Assembly: GCA_029747015.1 (NCBI GenBank)
Contig: JAKOGI010000026.1
Coordinates: forward strand, 1,224,817 to 1,288,816
DNA length: 64,000 nt
Reading direction: 5' to 3'
DNA from: Carnegiea gigantea
Lineage: Eukaryota; Streptophyta; Magnoliopsida; Caryophyllales; Cactaceae
Part shown: one piece after another, positions 1 to 10,971 of the stretch
Layout of the letters: every line of letters starts with the position of its first letter
Numbering within the stretch: the stretch's first letter is position 1
The notes under the pieces: model-generated
What the model saw: only the letters and a program-made list of their open reading frames with translations
Told to the model about the DNA's origin: nothing
Database searches by the model: none
Program-made: the position numbers and the translations under genes

Positions 1-1508
1 ACCAAAAGATTTTACGGTCGCCTTGCCAACTAGACACGACTCACATCTATGCATCTTAATCTTAGTGAGTGGGTCTAAAAGATCTTCTTTAGCTAACCTA
101 CTCATCCTATCTTGGCCAATATGACCAAGCCTAGCATGCCATTTAATAGATTGAGAATCAGAATCAAAACTTGAGACAAAAACATAAGGAGAATTATTAT
201 AACAATTATCCAAATCTAATACAAGAAAATTGTTCTTTAAAATTGCGTGGCCAAACACATTGCCACCATATATAATGTTCAAACCATCTCGACAAGAACT
301 AAAATCAAAACCTGATTTCATTAAAGAAACTAAAGACAAAAGAGAAACTCGCACCCCAGGTGCATAGAGGGCATAAAAAAGAAGCAGCTTATTTCTTTCT
401 TGCAAGATGAGCTAGTACGTTCCAATGCCTAGAACGTCTTCTTCACTGCTGTTACCCAGCACGACAGTTTGTGAACCCACCAGGTACCGGTGGAAATCCA
501 CAAACCCAGCTCTATCCCGAACTATGTGCTTACTTACTCCCGTATCTATAATCCAATTAGGAAGAGAATTAGCAACTAATGCATGGGAGCATACATATAA
601 CTCAGGATAACAAGTGGAAGAAAGTACCTTCTTCGGCTTAGGACAATCCCGAGCATAGTGACCTTTCTTTCCACAATTATAGCACTTCACACGTGCTATA
701 TTGATCCTTCCATTGCCTTTGGCCTTCTGTTTTTTGGCAATCCCGGCCTTCAACCTACCATTCTGAGGGGAGCGATAACCATTCTTGGCCTGTCGGCCTC
801 GGTTATTCTTGTTGCCTTTAGGCCTATTTTCCTTGGCAACAAAAGCAACATGAGAAGTGCCCAACATTTTCAGGCGTTCTTCTTCCATTTCAATGTGGCT
901 TTGGACCTCAGCAAAGGTCTTGATATGTTCAGAATGTGCCAAGACAGTCTTGACATGATTCCAATACTGAGAATCCACAGGGAGAGCCCGAATCACATTT
1001 AGGACTTGCTCCCCTTCAGAAATTTCCTTACCAGCAGCCTTGAGATCACGCATTATGCCACTCATAATTCGTAAATGCTCAATCATGGTATGACTTGAAT
1101 CCATTTGGTATTGAATCCACTTGAGTTGCAAGGTACAAAGCCTTGTCTCAGATGTTTGACCAAAACGGATTTTGAGTTAGTCCCACATGTCCTTAGCTGT
1201 GAGACACAGCTCAAGTTCTCTAATAAGGTCGTCGTGCATGAAATACAACATAGTAAATCGTGCCCTTCGATCCTTATTGGACCAATCTTGGTAGGCCTGT
1301 AAGCTTTCTTGATACTGCACAGAAGAAATATCAATGGCTTGCCATCCTTATCCGTGTCAGATAGCGGAAACTTGGCTACCGTCAAATGTTCCAGTAGGTC
1401 CCTCTCATTTAGAAGATACTGAATCTTCCATTTCTACATGTTATAGTTAGACCCGTCTAATTTCTGACTAGTGAAAAGCTCATTAATTATTGCGCTTTTA
1501 GCTGCCAT
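1..1508 (-). pseudogene. Copia-C gag, protease and pre-integrase region, broken
   Basis: The gag start codon is at 1508 (MAAKSAIINELF). A UBN2-type gag follows, with stops at a Trp position (NM*KWK) and at MWD*LK, plus a frame change near 1320. From 1131 the frame is open for 239 residues: the rest of gag, a CCHC zinc knuckle (CYNCGKKGHYARDC, around 695-650), and the protease motif IIDTGVSKHIV (DTG where many Copia elements have DSG). A stop follows at 412-414. From 411 to 1 another open stretch holds the pre-integrase zinc-binding domain (WHARLGHIGQDRM, then CESCLVGKA). The gag polyprotein would package element RNA, and the protease would process it. Not functional as it stands. Confidence 0.88.
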
Positions 1509-1845
1509 ATCTACAAGTTAATATTAAAAGATAGACATAAGGCACATGTTTTTTTAAGTAATTAAATTATTAAAGTTTCATCGTTCATGTCATATGATCG
1601 AAAATTTCGCCAAGCTCATAATCATCTTATATAATCATGAACTAGAAAATTTAAATAACTTAATTACAACAATATTTTCATAAAAATATTCATATGGACC
1701 ACAATATGTTAAACAAATTAACATTTAGACAAATATCACATAGATATTTTATTGCTTTGTATGTAAAACTAATTTACATAACGATTATTTCTTCAACTCA
1801 TATGTATGCAAAACTAATTCATATAATCTTAATGGTTATTTATTT

Positions 1846-1908
<63 letters not shown>

Positions 1909-3394
1909 ATAATAACATATAAAACAAATTTATATGTTTTTGAGCATAGAATTGCTAACATCTAAACATTAAACATATTAATGTATTCAAAATCAAAACT
2001 TATTCAAAAAATTTAATTCGGGAATGCATCATTCAACGTAATAACATATAAAACAAATTTATATACTATTGATATGTGATAATAAGCATTTAAACATTAA
2101 ACATATTAATGTTATAATAATGCATTCAAAAATCAAAACCAACTAATCACAGCACCAGATTAGAACTTTTTTTATGCCCAAAGTATATAACATTATCAGA
2201 AATGACCTTAAAAAAAACGAGGCCCGTGACCCTCAAATAACCCTAAAACACCCCCTTTATTTCGGCTCCTTCATTTTCTGGGGTCTTCCTCTTTCTCTCA
2301 CTAAACCAGAAGCCTCTCTAATTCTTGAAGCTTCTAGGCTTGAGCAATGGATTCGGTTTTCAAAAACATCATTTGCCTCCATAATTCTCTCTTTCTGATC
2401 TTCAAAGGCTCTTTCTTTTCCTCATTCTCCTTCTCAACCGACACTCCTCGGTTTCAGTCTCTCACCGAGGCCTTGTTTCTCGATTTCTCGGTCCCGAAAC
2501 CGAGTCTATCGCCCCTTTAACTGCCACTTTTCGGTGCTTTAGCAGCCATGGTTGCATGACCACTGTAAAACAACCCCAAATGATGAATCCGCCGTCTTTC
2601 GCCGCATAAAGTTGCCCCATGGGCTTGATCTACCATCCTCAAAGCGAAAAAATCTACCACCACCACGTGGATCGGCCAACGATGAGTCGCCTAGTACCGT
2701 CCACATGCTCAATGCGCTACCTAGGCAGCGGCGCTGCGTGACGCGCCATCCTGCTAGGCGGTTTTGGTGTTGTTTTCGATTGGAGGGGACCAACCTCGCT
2801 TTCATCGGCGACACGTGACTCATACATGCCACCCCTCCGGCGCGGATCTGATTGGTTCAGGCAAGTCTATCCCTTTTTTTTTTTGGTTGGGATGGTGGGG
2901 GGTCTCTGAGAAGCCGAGTCACGGTGAGAGAAGAGTCGAGACCTATAGTCAATCTTGGAGGTGTAAGGGTAAGCCAGAGGGTCTCAGATTTGGTTGTTCA
3001 ATTACTCGAAAAAAAGTGCAATCTTGTTTCATAGTAGCACGGATCTCGGCAAGATTTTTTTAAATTATTTTTATACCCTATTTTACACAGAAATTCTAGA
3101 GTCTTGACGTGTGTTTCGAATAGAAATATGAAATATGTCAAATTATCATGCATTGCATTTTAGCAGATTCAAACTGAGCAGTATTTCATTTCATTATTCT
3201 AATTAGCATTCTGTTTATTTATGTGGTATTCCAAATCTGAAGTACATAAATACTTATAAAAGAGCATAAATTATGAATTAACCATAATTGGACAGAATAA
3301 CAATCATTTGTCTCATATTCAAAATCATATTCTCGATGTGAACAAGAATGCTTACTCAGAATTATAATCGTCGGGGTTAGAATAAAACAGAGGT
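1509..3394 (-). other. Long untranslated leader of Copia-C
   Basis: Between the primer-binding site and gag lie about 1.9 kb without a credible frame: an AT-rich half with the AT microsatellite (1509-2160) and a GC-richer half (2400-2830) with a run of cgg/ccg-rich sequence. Copia leaders are usually much shorter, so this leader may contain captured or inserted DNA. The Copia-B leader also has a GC-rich block with gcgtgacg-type motifs, which suggests the two elements belong to related lineages. Confidence 0.6.
1848..1905. repeat. (AT)n microsatellite
   Basis: About 28 uninterrupted AT units in the leader of Copia-C. Two near-copies of a short stretch (acatataaaacaaattt) flank it at about 1914 and 2044, so the leader also holds a small direct duplication. 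Confidence 0.95.
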
Positions 3395-3407
3395 GGCTCT
3401 GATACCA
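3395..3407 (-). promoter_or_regulatory. Copia-C primer-binding site
   Basis: On the minus strand this reads tggtatcagagcc, the standard plant Copia site complementary to the 3' end of initiator tRNA-Met. It lies one base from the LTR end (TGTTAG at 3409) and fixes the direction of the element. Confidence 0.92.
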
Positions 3408-3408
3408 C

Positions 3409-3744
3409 TGTTAGCAAACAAGGACTTGCCTTGATGTGGAAATGAGATTGACTTGATCTTTATTCTGCTTGATATCTACCCACGTTCAAGGATCAAGAGT
3501 GGCTACTAGAGTCACTGATGTGTCACGCTACCAAAACCCAAACCCACTTAGATGGCTAGGCTGAGTGAGGAATGAAACAGCGAGATTATTTGAGAGCTAA
3601 TAGCTTTTCTAATGTGTTACTGTTTGGATGATTCAACCCATGAATCACCCACCCTTTTATAGTGGCACATAGCCATAGAATGTAATCTTGCAAATTATAT
3701 ATCATCAAGGCTGATTAATGCATAATTAAACCTCTATTATAACA
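3409..3744 (-). repeat. Copia-C 5' LTR (about 336 bp)
   Basis: On the plus strand it starts tgttagcaaacaagg next to the primer site and ends near 3744 with ataaca. The outer end is set by analogy with the Copia-B LTR, where a ccttttata block also lies about 90 bp from the end, and by the LINE coding sequence that begins immediately beyond. An alternative end near 3935 (tttaaca) would place LINE protein sequence inside the LTR and is less likely. Confidence 0.72.
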
Positions 3745-4027
3745 GCCAAATCAACCCATGATTATGGACATTAAGTTTGTGACCGTTACCGGTCAACACG
3801 CTGATTGGTCTATATTGGTTGATGTACTTTGGTTCATTAACTTTCGGGATCAGGATATTGATCCTGTTAATGTTCTTCAAACCAACTCCACCTAGCCACA
3901 CTTCCTTCACAAAACGGTACACATCAGCTTTAACAATTTCCCAAAACTTCTAAAAAAACTGTGCATGGCGCCTATCTGCACTGGCTCATTGGTGAGGTGC
4001 ATCTCCATAGCACTAATTTAATCTTTT
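3745..4027 (-). pseudogene. LINE-L ORF2, reverse transcriptase N-terminal fragment
   Basis: On the minus strand the conceptual protein contains FWEIVKADVYRFV and then NINILIPKVNEPKYINQYRP in pieces, matching the start of the L1-type plant reverse transcriptase (consensus ILIPKV, then FRPIS). A stop stands where the family has FFQKFW, a CAG to TAG change, and a frame shift precedes it. The fragment lies between Copia-C (left) and the gag-only Gypsy (right). The ORF2 part on the far side of the Gypsy encodes only the first residues of the endonuclease, so several hundred residues between the two were lost before or during the insertions. Confidence 0.82.
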
Positions 4028-4719
4028 TATAGGCACTAAAAATTTATTTGTGCTATACCAAAATTAAATTAAATTAATTAATTGGGCCAACTCTTTTAAT
4101 TAATTTAATTAAGCCCAAAGACTTATAAGGCAAGTCCAAAAGACTCACAAGTCAAGCCCAAGATGAAGCCCAGATGACTCCCAAGTCCAGATACAGTCAA
4201 AATTCGAGTTAAAACCCAAATTGAGGCTTAAGATGACTACCAAGTCAAGTCATGACCTAAAGCCCGAACGATGTCTAAGTTATGGCGCGGTCAAAGTCAA
4301 AGTCAAAGGTCAAGACCTACATCGACTCACAAGTCAAACGTTGAAACGACTTTCAAGTCAACGTCCGGTCAAAGCTTGAGGCAACTTCCAAGTCAATACT
4401 CGGCCCAAGCCCGGGAGACTCCCAAGTCAAAATTAAAGTCAAAGTTGAAATAAACGAAAGTCAAAGCAGTCTAGGGTAAAACCTTATTGAAAGACCCAAA
4501 ATTCAGGTCAAAGCCCAAAACTCAGGTCAAGGCACCTGTCTTGACTTTCTAGGGGAGGGGGGAAGTTTTTCTATAAATAGATCCCTACCTCCTTGATTCA
4601 AGGGTTGGAAAATCCATCCTTAAAAGAGAGAGAATCAGAGGATTTTGTATTCATAGAGATTATATCCAATTCATTCAATTGAATCTACAAAAATTCAATC
4701 TTTGTAATTTGTAATTACA
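4028..4719 (+). repeat. Gag-only Gypsy, 5' LTR
   Basis: Starts tataggcactaaaa and ends gtaattaca. U3 is dominated by repeated (A/G)GTCAA motifs (about 4170-4530, see the regulatory entry). A TATA-like tctataaatagat at 4569-4581 is conserved in the other LTR and is a likely promoter, with transcription starting about 30 bp downstream. The internal region begins after 4719 with atttggcatgctcagtggga, the likely primer-site area. Confidence 0.88.
4150..4535 (-). promoter_or_regulatory. Dense W-box-type motif array in the U3 of the LTR
   Basis: By eye there are at least 16 copies of AGTCAA or GGTCAA in under 400 bp. On the opposite strand these read TTGACT or TTGACC, the binding core of WRKY transcription factors. 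They lie directly upstream of the TATA-like element and recur in the 3' LTR (about 11080-11490). WRKY binding to this core is established knowledge; that it drives this element is inference. Confidence 0.6.
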
Positions 4720-5134
4720 AATTTGGCATGCTCAGTGGGACATCTGTACCTCTCATCTCTTTCTCCTAAAAGATCAAGACTTTCAAGTCACAAGAACATC
4801 TTCTTCAACAAAGACATGGTTACAAAGAACGTTGCTGCGCAAGCTTCAAAGAAGAAGAGCACTGGATCTCTTTCGCGAATATCCTGTGGAGCGAGAATTA
4901 CTTCTAGTAAGTGCGGGCGTACAATGAAGACCAGAAGTATCACAAAAGCTATTGCGCCGACCGCTCCTGGGCAAACTACGCCACTCCCATCCAACCTCCA
5001 AGACTTGAGAACGCAACAAAAAGGCGTCATCTTGGATAGATGAAATTCAAAACCCCCAACTTCAATTTCCAGTCTACGAAGTTAAAGACTACTATAGCAG
5101 TAACTCTTCTTCGCCCTCACCAAAGGGGGCGCGC

Positions 5135-7340
5135 ATGTCAGAGATTGAAGTTGAGTCCTCCAAAACTGTTGTCATGCCAGCCATGATGATAGGTACAATC
5201 ACTCTGGAAGAGGAGATGGCTAACATGAAAGCCATCCTAGAAAAACTCACCAGGGACAATAAAGAAAAGGAAGCGCGCATTAAACTTCAAAAAGAAAAGA
5301 TTGCTAAGCTGACCAGGAAGTTAAAAAAACGGCCAGCTCAATCTTCCACAAAGGACTCAGAAAGTGAGGACTCAGAAAAATGTCCATCCACATTGAAACC
5401 TCTTACAGTGAGAAGCAGTCAAAGAAAGGCGCTACCCCTAAACATGTCAAGTCCTCTGGATCAATGACCATTGAGCAAATCCAAGATTTGATAGCAAATG
5501 CTGTTAAGACGCAGCTAGGTGAAGGTTCGCGTGGAACGCTCCTATACACCAAGCCTTACACTAAGAGAGTTGATGCTCTTCGCATGCCCCACGGTTACCA
5601 ATCTCCCAAGTTCGAACAATTCGATGGGAAAGACAATCCAAAATAGCATGTCGCACATTTCATTGAGATGTGTAACAATGTTGGGACTGACGGCGACCTT
5701 ATGGTGAAATAGTTCGTCAGGACATTAAAAAATATTGCCTTTGACTGTTATACCAACTTAGAACCTGAGTCCATTAACAGCTGGGAACAAATGGGGCAAG
5801 AGTTCCTCAACAAGTTCTACAACACTCAGCGCATTGGCAGCATGACTGTTGACGACCAAGGCGTATGACATGGAGGTGATGATAGTTAGTCGTTGCGCCA
5901 ATTCCTTCTATTCTACTGAATCAAAGAGGGACAAGGTTGAATTCGAGAAAAATGTTAATTTTTCTAAGGGCACGATCAAAGAAGCGATGTCCACCTCTGC
6001 AAGTCAGCCAATTCGCATTATGGAAAAGCCAAAACTAGGGGGCAAAAAGAGCTCGTCGTTCAAAGTTGCGACAAATAAGCATCCCACACTAAAAGAACTT
6101 CAGGAAAAGAAGTATCCATTTCCTGACTCAGATTTGTCAGGCATGCTGGATGACTTACTCGAGAAGGGTGTCATCGAATTGCCTGAGCCAAAGCGCCCAG
6201 AAGAAGTTGGGAGGACCGCTGACCCTAAATACTGTCAGCACCATAGAATCGTTAGTCACCCTCTTGAAAAGTGTATTACACTCAAGAAGCGCATCATGCG
6301 ACTGGCTAAGGAAGGAAGAATCATTTTAGATTTGGATGAAACAGCACAAGTTGGCTACGTCACAGTGAAAGAGGCTGATGAGTCAGATTCTGAAATGAAT
6401 CATGCTAAAATACTAGAGGGCTCAGGAGAATGCTTCATAAAAAGCTTCTTTGATAGTGTGGCTATCTACACAACCTCATGTTTTGAAATTGACGATGACA
6501 AAACAAATGAAGAGCTGAATGTCCCTCTTAAAGAAAGTGGTGATGGTAGCATCCAGCCACAACAACAACGGAAAGAAAAGAATGAGAGGACAATTTCAGT
6601 CTCGTCCGTCAAGCAAGCAAATGTCATGGCAAATTCAGCGGCGCTAGTCTTTAAATATACAAATCCTAAAAGTGCAACCAAGGTTCAATGCAACTTTAAT
6701 GAGGCAAGCTGGTGCATTCTGAAAGAAAAAGGTATGCTTCCAGTTCATAGGACGAACCCAAGAAAATTGATCAAGATTTCTCTCCCTAGTTTTGTTGCCT
6801 CTTCTAAAGGCTCACTTCAAGAAGAAAGTGAGATGTCAAAGATGCGCATCAACGATGGGTGTGATCTTAATGCGCACAAGTAAATAAAGAGGTCCAACCA
6901 TGACTTCAGTCAGCCAATATCTTTGAGGCATGTGATCGAAGCTAAACCCTATAGACTTGACAACACGCAAAGGGTCATACAAAGTCAAGGAAGCAACGTT
7001 GCAATGCCTAAAGTTGGTCTTAGCTATGTACTGCCCCAGCTTATGAGGATTTCGGGACGACGTAAGGAAAAAGCAAGCGCTCGCGCTATATATCACAGCT
7101 GAAGAGGTTGATGATAACGAGGGTGAAAATGTCAAGACCAACCTCAAAACAACGGTGTTCAACAGGTTGTAGCCGTCAACATTGCGCCAACGCCCTTCTG
7201 TGTTTAGAAGGATTGGAAAGGGTAAAATCCCGAAGCCATCTGTCTTCCATAAGTTGAAGAAGGATGAGCAACCTAAACCCTCAGTCTTTGCCAGAATCAA
7301 GATAGGCGAGACGTCATCAAGCACACTACCCTCATAAAAA
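5135..7340 (+). pseudogene. Gypsy gag polyprotein, broken
   Basis: From 5135 the frame encodes a Lys/Glu-rich coiled-coil segment (about residues 25-70). A shifted frame at 5380-5646 carries the start of the gag core (GYQSPKFEQFDGKDNPK). Two stops follow, K*HVAHF (5644) and K*FVRTL, where the family has Gln. The core (LEPESINSWEQM) ends in a frame break at about 5855, where about 60 residues are missing. The longest open piece (5849-6883, 344 residues) contains TLKELQEKKYPFPDSD, LPEPKRPEE and a Cys-His cluster at 6233-6274. Beyond 6884 the frame continues with stops as RPSVF-type repeats to about 7340. The protein would form the capsid. No protease is discernible. Confidence 0.85.
6233..6274 (+). 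other. Variant zinc knuckle (C-X2-H-X4-H-X4-C) in the Gypsy gag
   Basis: The residues CQHHRIVSHPLEKC have the spacing of a retroviral CCHC knuckle, but the second Cys is His. Related plant gag proteins keep the pattern YCxYHR..HPxEKC, so it looks like a family trait and not a mutation of this copy. A role in RNA binding is inferred. Confidence 0.65.
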
Positions 7341-7710
7341 AGAGATTCGGTGTTCAGCCGGCTCGGCTAAACAAATGAAGTCCAAAGTTCAATTCCTTCA
7401 CACATGAAGCATGTTTCCACTTTAGATGTGAAGGTGGCGGATTCGCTGAAAGTAAAGAAGCGCGTCCTAATTCTCACTAGCGATGGGGCTAGGGCCAATT
7501 CAAAAGAAAGAACAAAGGAAGATGAACAAACTTCTTCCAACCACGATGCGAGCCAAAAGGTCGACGCCCTCCCTTGAGAAAATGCTGAACTAGCTTCTGG
7601 ATAAGAGCCTAAACTGTTCACCACCACAAAAAAAAGGGCTTGATTTGCTGCTGGGCAAGAGCTTAAACTATTCATCAAAAAAAAAGATACACCCAAAGTT
7701 CACATTTCAA

Positions 7711-7980
7711 AAGAAGACTCCCGAACACGAGACTAAACTGTTCGTACATTCAAAAAAGAAGACTCCTGAACAAGAGACTAAATTGTTCGCACATTCAAAA
7801 AAAAGACTCCCGAACAAAAGACTAAACTGTTTGCATATTTAAAAAAGAAGATTCCCGAACAAGAGAATAAACTGTTCGCACATTCAAAAAAGAAGACTCC
7901 CGAACAAGAGTCTAAACTGTTCACACACACATTCAAAAAGGAAGGCTCCCGAATAAGAGTATAAACTGTTCACTCAAACA
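7711..7980 (+). repeat. Minisatellite of about 45 bp, six copies
   Basis: Units begin near 7711, 7756, 7801, 7844, 7889 and 7937. The first units are exactly 45 bp and in frame, giving a 15-residue repeat (KKKTPEQETKLFAHS). Later units contain indels and stops. It lies downstream of gag in the gag-only Gypsy and may have grown as an in-frame protein repeat before the frame decayed. Confidence 0.88.
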
Positions 7981-8221
7981 AAAATCTTTGTACTAATCCT
8001 GCCCCGTGAGAGTATAAACTGTGAACGGCAAAACAAATACAAAAAGAATACTTAGTTGAATTACGTAATAACTTAATCTTATGGGGAATTACAAGTACCC
8101 ATACGTATATAGGCAGCTTCAGTAAATCACTAAGTACAATCAAACACATCACACAAAAAAAAGAGGGGCATGAAAGACAAGAGGTCAAAGACATCACCTG
8201 TCTGCCGCCCAGTTGCTCCTC

Positions 8222-8975
8222 ACTGCTCATACCACGTTCATGCGTGTCGGTATCCGTTCAAGGCCTATGGACAAGTGGCGAACCGTGTTGCAAATGTTTC
8301 TTCAAGTTTTCATACCACTTTCATGGGTATCGATATCTGTTCAAGGCCCATTGCCAAGCAGCGAACCGTGTCGCAAGTGGTTTTTCACGTCTTCACACCA
8401 CTTTCATGCGTGTTGGTATCCGTTCAAGGCCCATGGCCAAGCGGCGAACCGTGTCGTAAGTGGTTCTTCAAGTCTTCATGGCACATTCATGCATGTTGGT
8501 ATCTGTTCAAGCCCCATGCCAAGCGGCAAACCGTGTCGCAAGAGTTTCTTTAAAGTCTTCATACCATATTCATGCGTATCGGTATCCGTTCAAAGACCCA
8601 TGGCCAAGCGGCGAATTGTGTCGCAAGTGGTTCTTTAAGTCTTCATATCACTTTCATGCTTATCGGTATCCGTTCAAGGCCCATGGCCAAGCGGCGAACC
8701 ATGTTGCATCAAGTTTTCATACCACTTTCATGCATATCGGTATCCGTTCAAGGCCCATGGCCAAGTGGTGAACCGTGTTGCAAGTAATTCTTCAAGTCTT
8801 CATACCACTTTTATGCGTATCAGTATCCATATCGGTATCCATTCAAGGCCCATGGCTAAGCGACGAACCGTGTCGCAAGTAGTTCTTCAAGTCTTCATAC
8901 CACTTTCAAGCGTATCGGTATCCATTCTAGGCCCATGCCCTAATAGCAAACCATGTCGCAAGTGGCTCTTCAAAT
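8222..8975. repeat. 83-bp minisatellite, about nine copies
   Basis: Successive units start at 8239, 8322, 8405, 8488, 8571, 8655, 8729, 8812 and 8907. The period is 83 bp, with one short unit (74) and one expanded unit (95, carrying an internal copy of tatccatatcgg). Each unit holds a near-palindrome ggcccatggcc and then cgaaccgtgtcgcaagtgg. A period not divisible by 3 argues against a protein repeat. Units are contiguous, so this is not a spaced array. It sits in the 3' half of the internal region of the gag-only Gypsy. Confidence 0.93.
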
Positions 8976-10971
8976 GACTTCTCAACCTGCACAAGTAAAT
9001 GCCAAGTTCTCAAAAAAAAAAAAAAAAAACCTCATTGAAAAACCGTGAACCCCCTTCGAAATCATGAATCCCATTTACAGCCTAATTTGCCTAATTCTAC
9101 TACCCATTAATTTATGGATTTCAAAAAACAAGCACATACAAAAAGACAAAAAATACCCGCAAAAGAAAAAGCCTACCAAACTCTGAAAAAAAAAATCAGC
9201 TTGAACAATGATGCTGTGATTTTCATCAACATCAAGTTTATCATCAACATAAGATCATCATCAAGTGCTGTCAAGCTCTGTCAACGGTTAGCAACAATGA
9301 TGCTGTGATTATCAAGTTCTATTTGCCCGCAAGCTCATTTGAACAGAAAGAACAGTGAAGCCATGGAGCAAAAGCAAGAGATTGAGACCCTCAAGGGTGA
9401 ACAGGTGCAACAAAGGCACCAATGTGCAAGCAAAAGAGCAAGGTAACACCTTGCGAAAATTTTGGCATTAATTGCTCCATTTTCACAGAGAACTCGCACA
9501 AAGAAACAGGGGCTAAGCTTTAACCTTTATCATTTTTCCATTCTTCCTCACACACATGTTCACAACAGCTCACAAAAAACCATGGCCATTTCCCTTCAAT
9601 ACTTAAACAAAAAACAGGGGCCAAGCGTTAATCTTTTCTCTCTCCTCAGCCCACATAACTCCATCCAAAAAAAAAAAAAAAAAAGAAAGATCATGGCTTT
9701 CTTTCTAAAGTTGGGCATTCGTATGGACCCCGGTTCTCTGTGCAGCCATTTCCCCTTGGCCATTAAGGTGATGACTTTAGCCATTAGCTTTTGAGACCCC
9801 CCTGGGCTATTATGGAACAAGGAGCACTGTTGCATTAATTGTGTCAACAAACGGGGACGTAACCTTCTATGAGACACATCTGGGGAAAGAAATGTGGGAA
9901 GAGCAAACAAAGAACTACTGGTGGATACACATACATTCATTCACGCATGTTAACCATATACACAAAAAACGGCGAAAAAAAAAATTGCTCTTTCATGAAG
10001 AAGAAGGAAGGTAGCATGGAATTTCACAAAAAAAAAAGAGCACAAAGTCGAAAGGAGATGGAAAAAGGTGGACAAAGTTTATACCTTTGATAAAAAATGG
10101 TGCCAAGACTGAGCTTTGGGAAGCCAATAGCAGTAACTTGTGGAGGTAGAGGAATGGTGGCTCAAGATCAACCTCTGGGGATGTACTCACCGTGAAGACC
10201 AACAGTAGCACTGTAGCAGTAAGCTATACGAGCAGCTGCAGCAGCAACAAATGGGGTTTATTTGTGGTCTCGGGTCTCCAGGTTGCAGCAACGAAAAGGG
10301 GGGCGAAGGCAAAGAGTTTCCAAAGGTGGCTGGTCGAAGAAAGAGGAAGAAGAAGGGCTGTGGGATCACGTGAAGAGGGCATGCTGGGTTAAGTAAAACA
10401 GAGTCAAGAAGCAAGCTGGGCTGGGTTATAGAAGAACGGCCAAGCCCACCAAAAAAAATAAAAGAAGGAAAAAAGGAAAAAAAGAAAAGCAAACTTAGCC
10501 CAAAAGACGAAAGAAATAGACCGAAGAAGCTAGACCGGGGTCACGTGCCCTGCGCGTGTCACTTAAACGAAGTAAAGGGGCTGGGCTCTGGGCTCAGGGA
10601 AAGTGAAATAAAGGAAATGGGCAAGCCTGCCCGGGAAGAAATGGATCAAGGAGCCATGCAAGCTCTCATGCAACCAAAAAAAAAAAAAAAAAAAAAAGGA
10701 GGACGGTCTGGGCTTTGCAAAAGGGGCTGGCCCGCACAAAGCAAGAAAAGAGAGAAGAGAGACTCGTCCATATGATATAGTCCGCATTCTCCCAACTCTT
10801 GGGTACCCAAAAAAAATATCATTTGTTCAAATTTTCCAAAAAAAAAAAGAGAGAGACATGGTGAGGTCCTATTCAAGGCATTTGTCATGAACATATGGTA
10901 AAAAGAAATCAAGACATCGGCCACGCTCACATGATGAGTCTTGTACGTGACCTCGTCTTAAGAGGGCAATT
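8976..10971. other. Non-coding 3' internal region of the gag-only Gypsy
   Basis: About 2 kb without a convincing gene. It holds several A-runs (about 9012-9029, 9668-9683, 10677-10697, 10838-10849) and purine-rich stretches. The LTR is preceded by cttaagagggcaatt (10957-10971), the likely polypurine tract. The longer open frames here are low-complexity readings of poly-A/poly-T tracts. Confidence 0.6.

Larger units (their letters stand above)
1..3744 (-). mobile_element. Copia-C: Ty1/Copia LTR retrotransposon, 5' part
   Basis: Minus-strand Copia element cut by the left edge of the window. Reading leftward from 3744 it shows the 5' LTR, a primer-binding site, an untranslated leader of about 1.9 kb, gag, protease and the integrase zinc domain (pre-integrase). 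The rest of pol would lie outside the window. It is inserted in the reverse transcriptase part of LINE-L, whose sequence abuts the LTR at 3745. The second LTR is outside, so neither target duplication nor LTR age can be checked. The reading frames carry stops and shifts, so this is a dead copy. Order and motifs are seen directly; the family call rests on known Copia architecture. Confidence 0.9.

Noticed and set aside
3745..3935. Extension of the Copia-C LTR to 3935
   Set aside because: The segment encodes LINE reverse transcriptase residues, so it belongs to the host LINE.
8222..8975. CRISPR-like array
   Set aside because: Units are contiguous, with no unique spacers, and the sequence is a plant retroelement.
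8170..8977. Several overlapping open frames of 70-140 codons across the 83-bp repeat
   Set aside because: They read the same 83-bp units in different frames; the period is not a multiple of three and no family resemblance exists.
9596..10787. Open frames of 74-114 codons on both strands in the Gypsy 3' region
   Set aside because: They depend on poly-A/poly-T runs read as Lys or Phe tracts.
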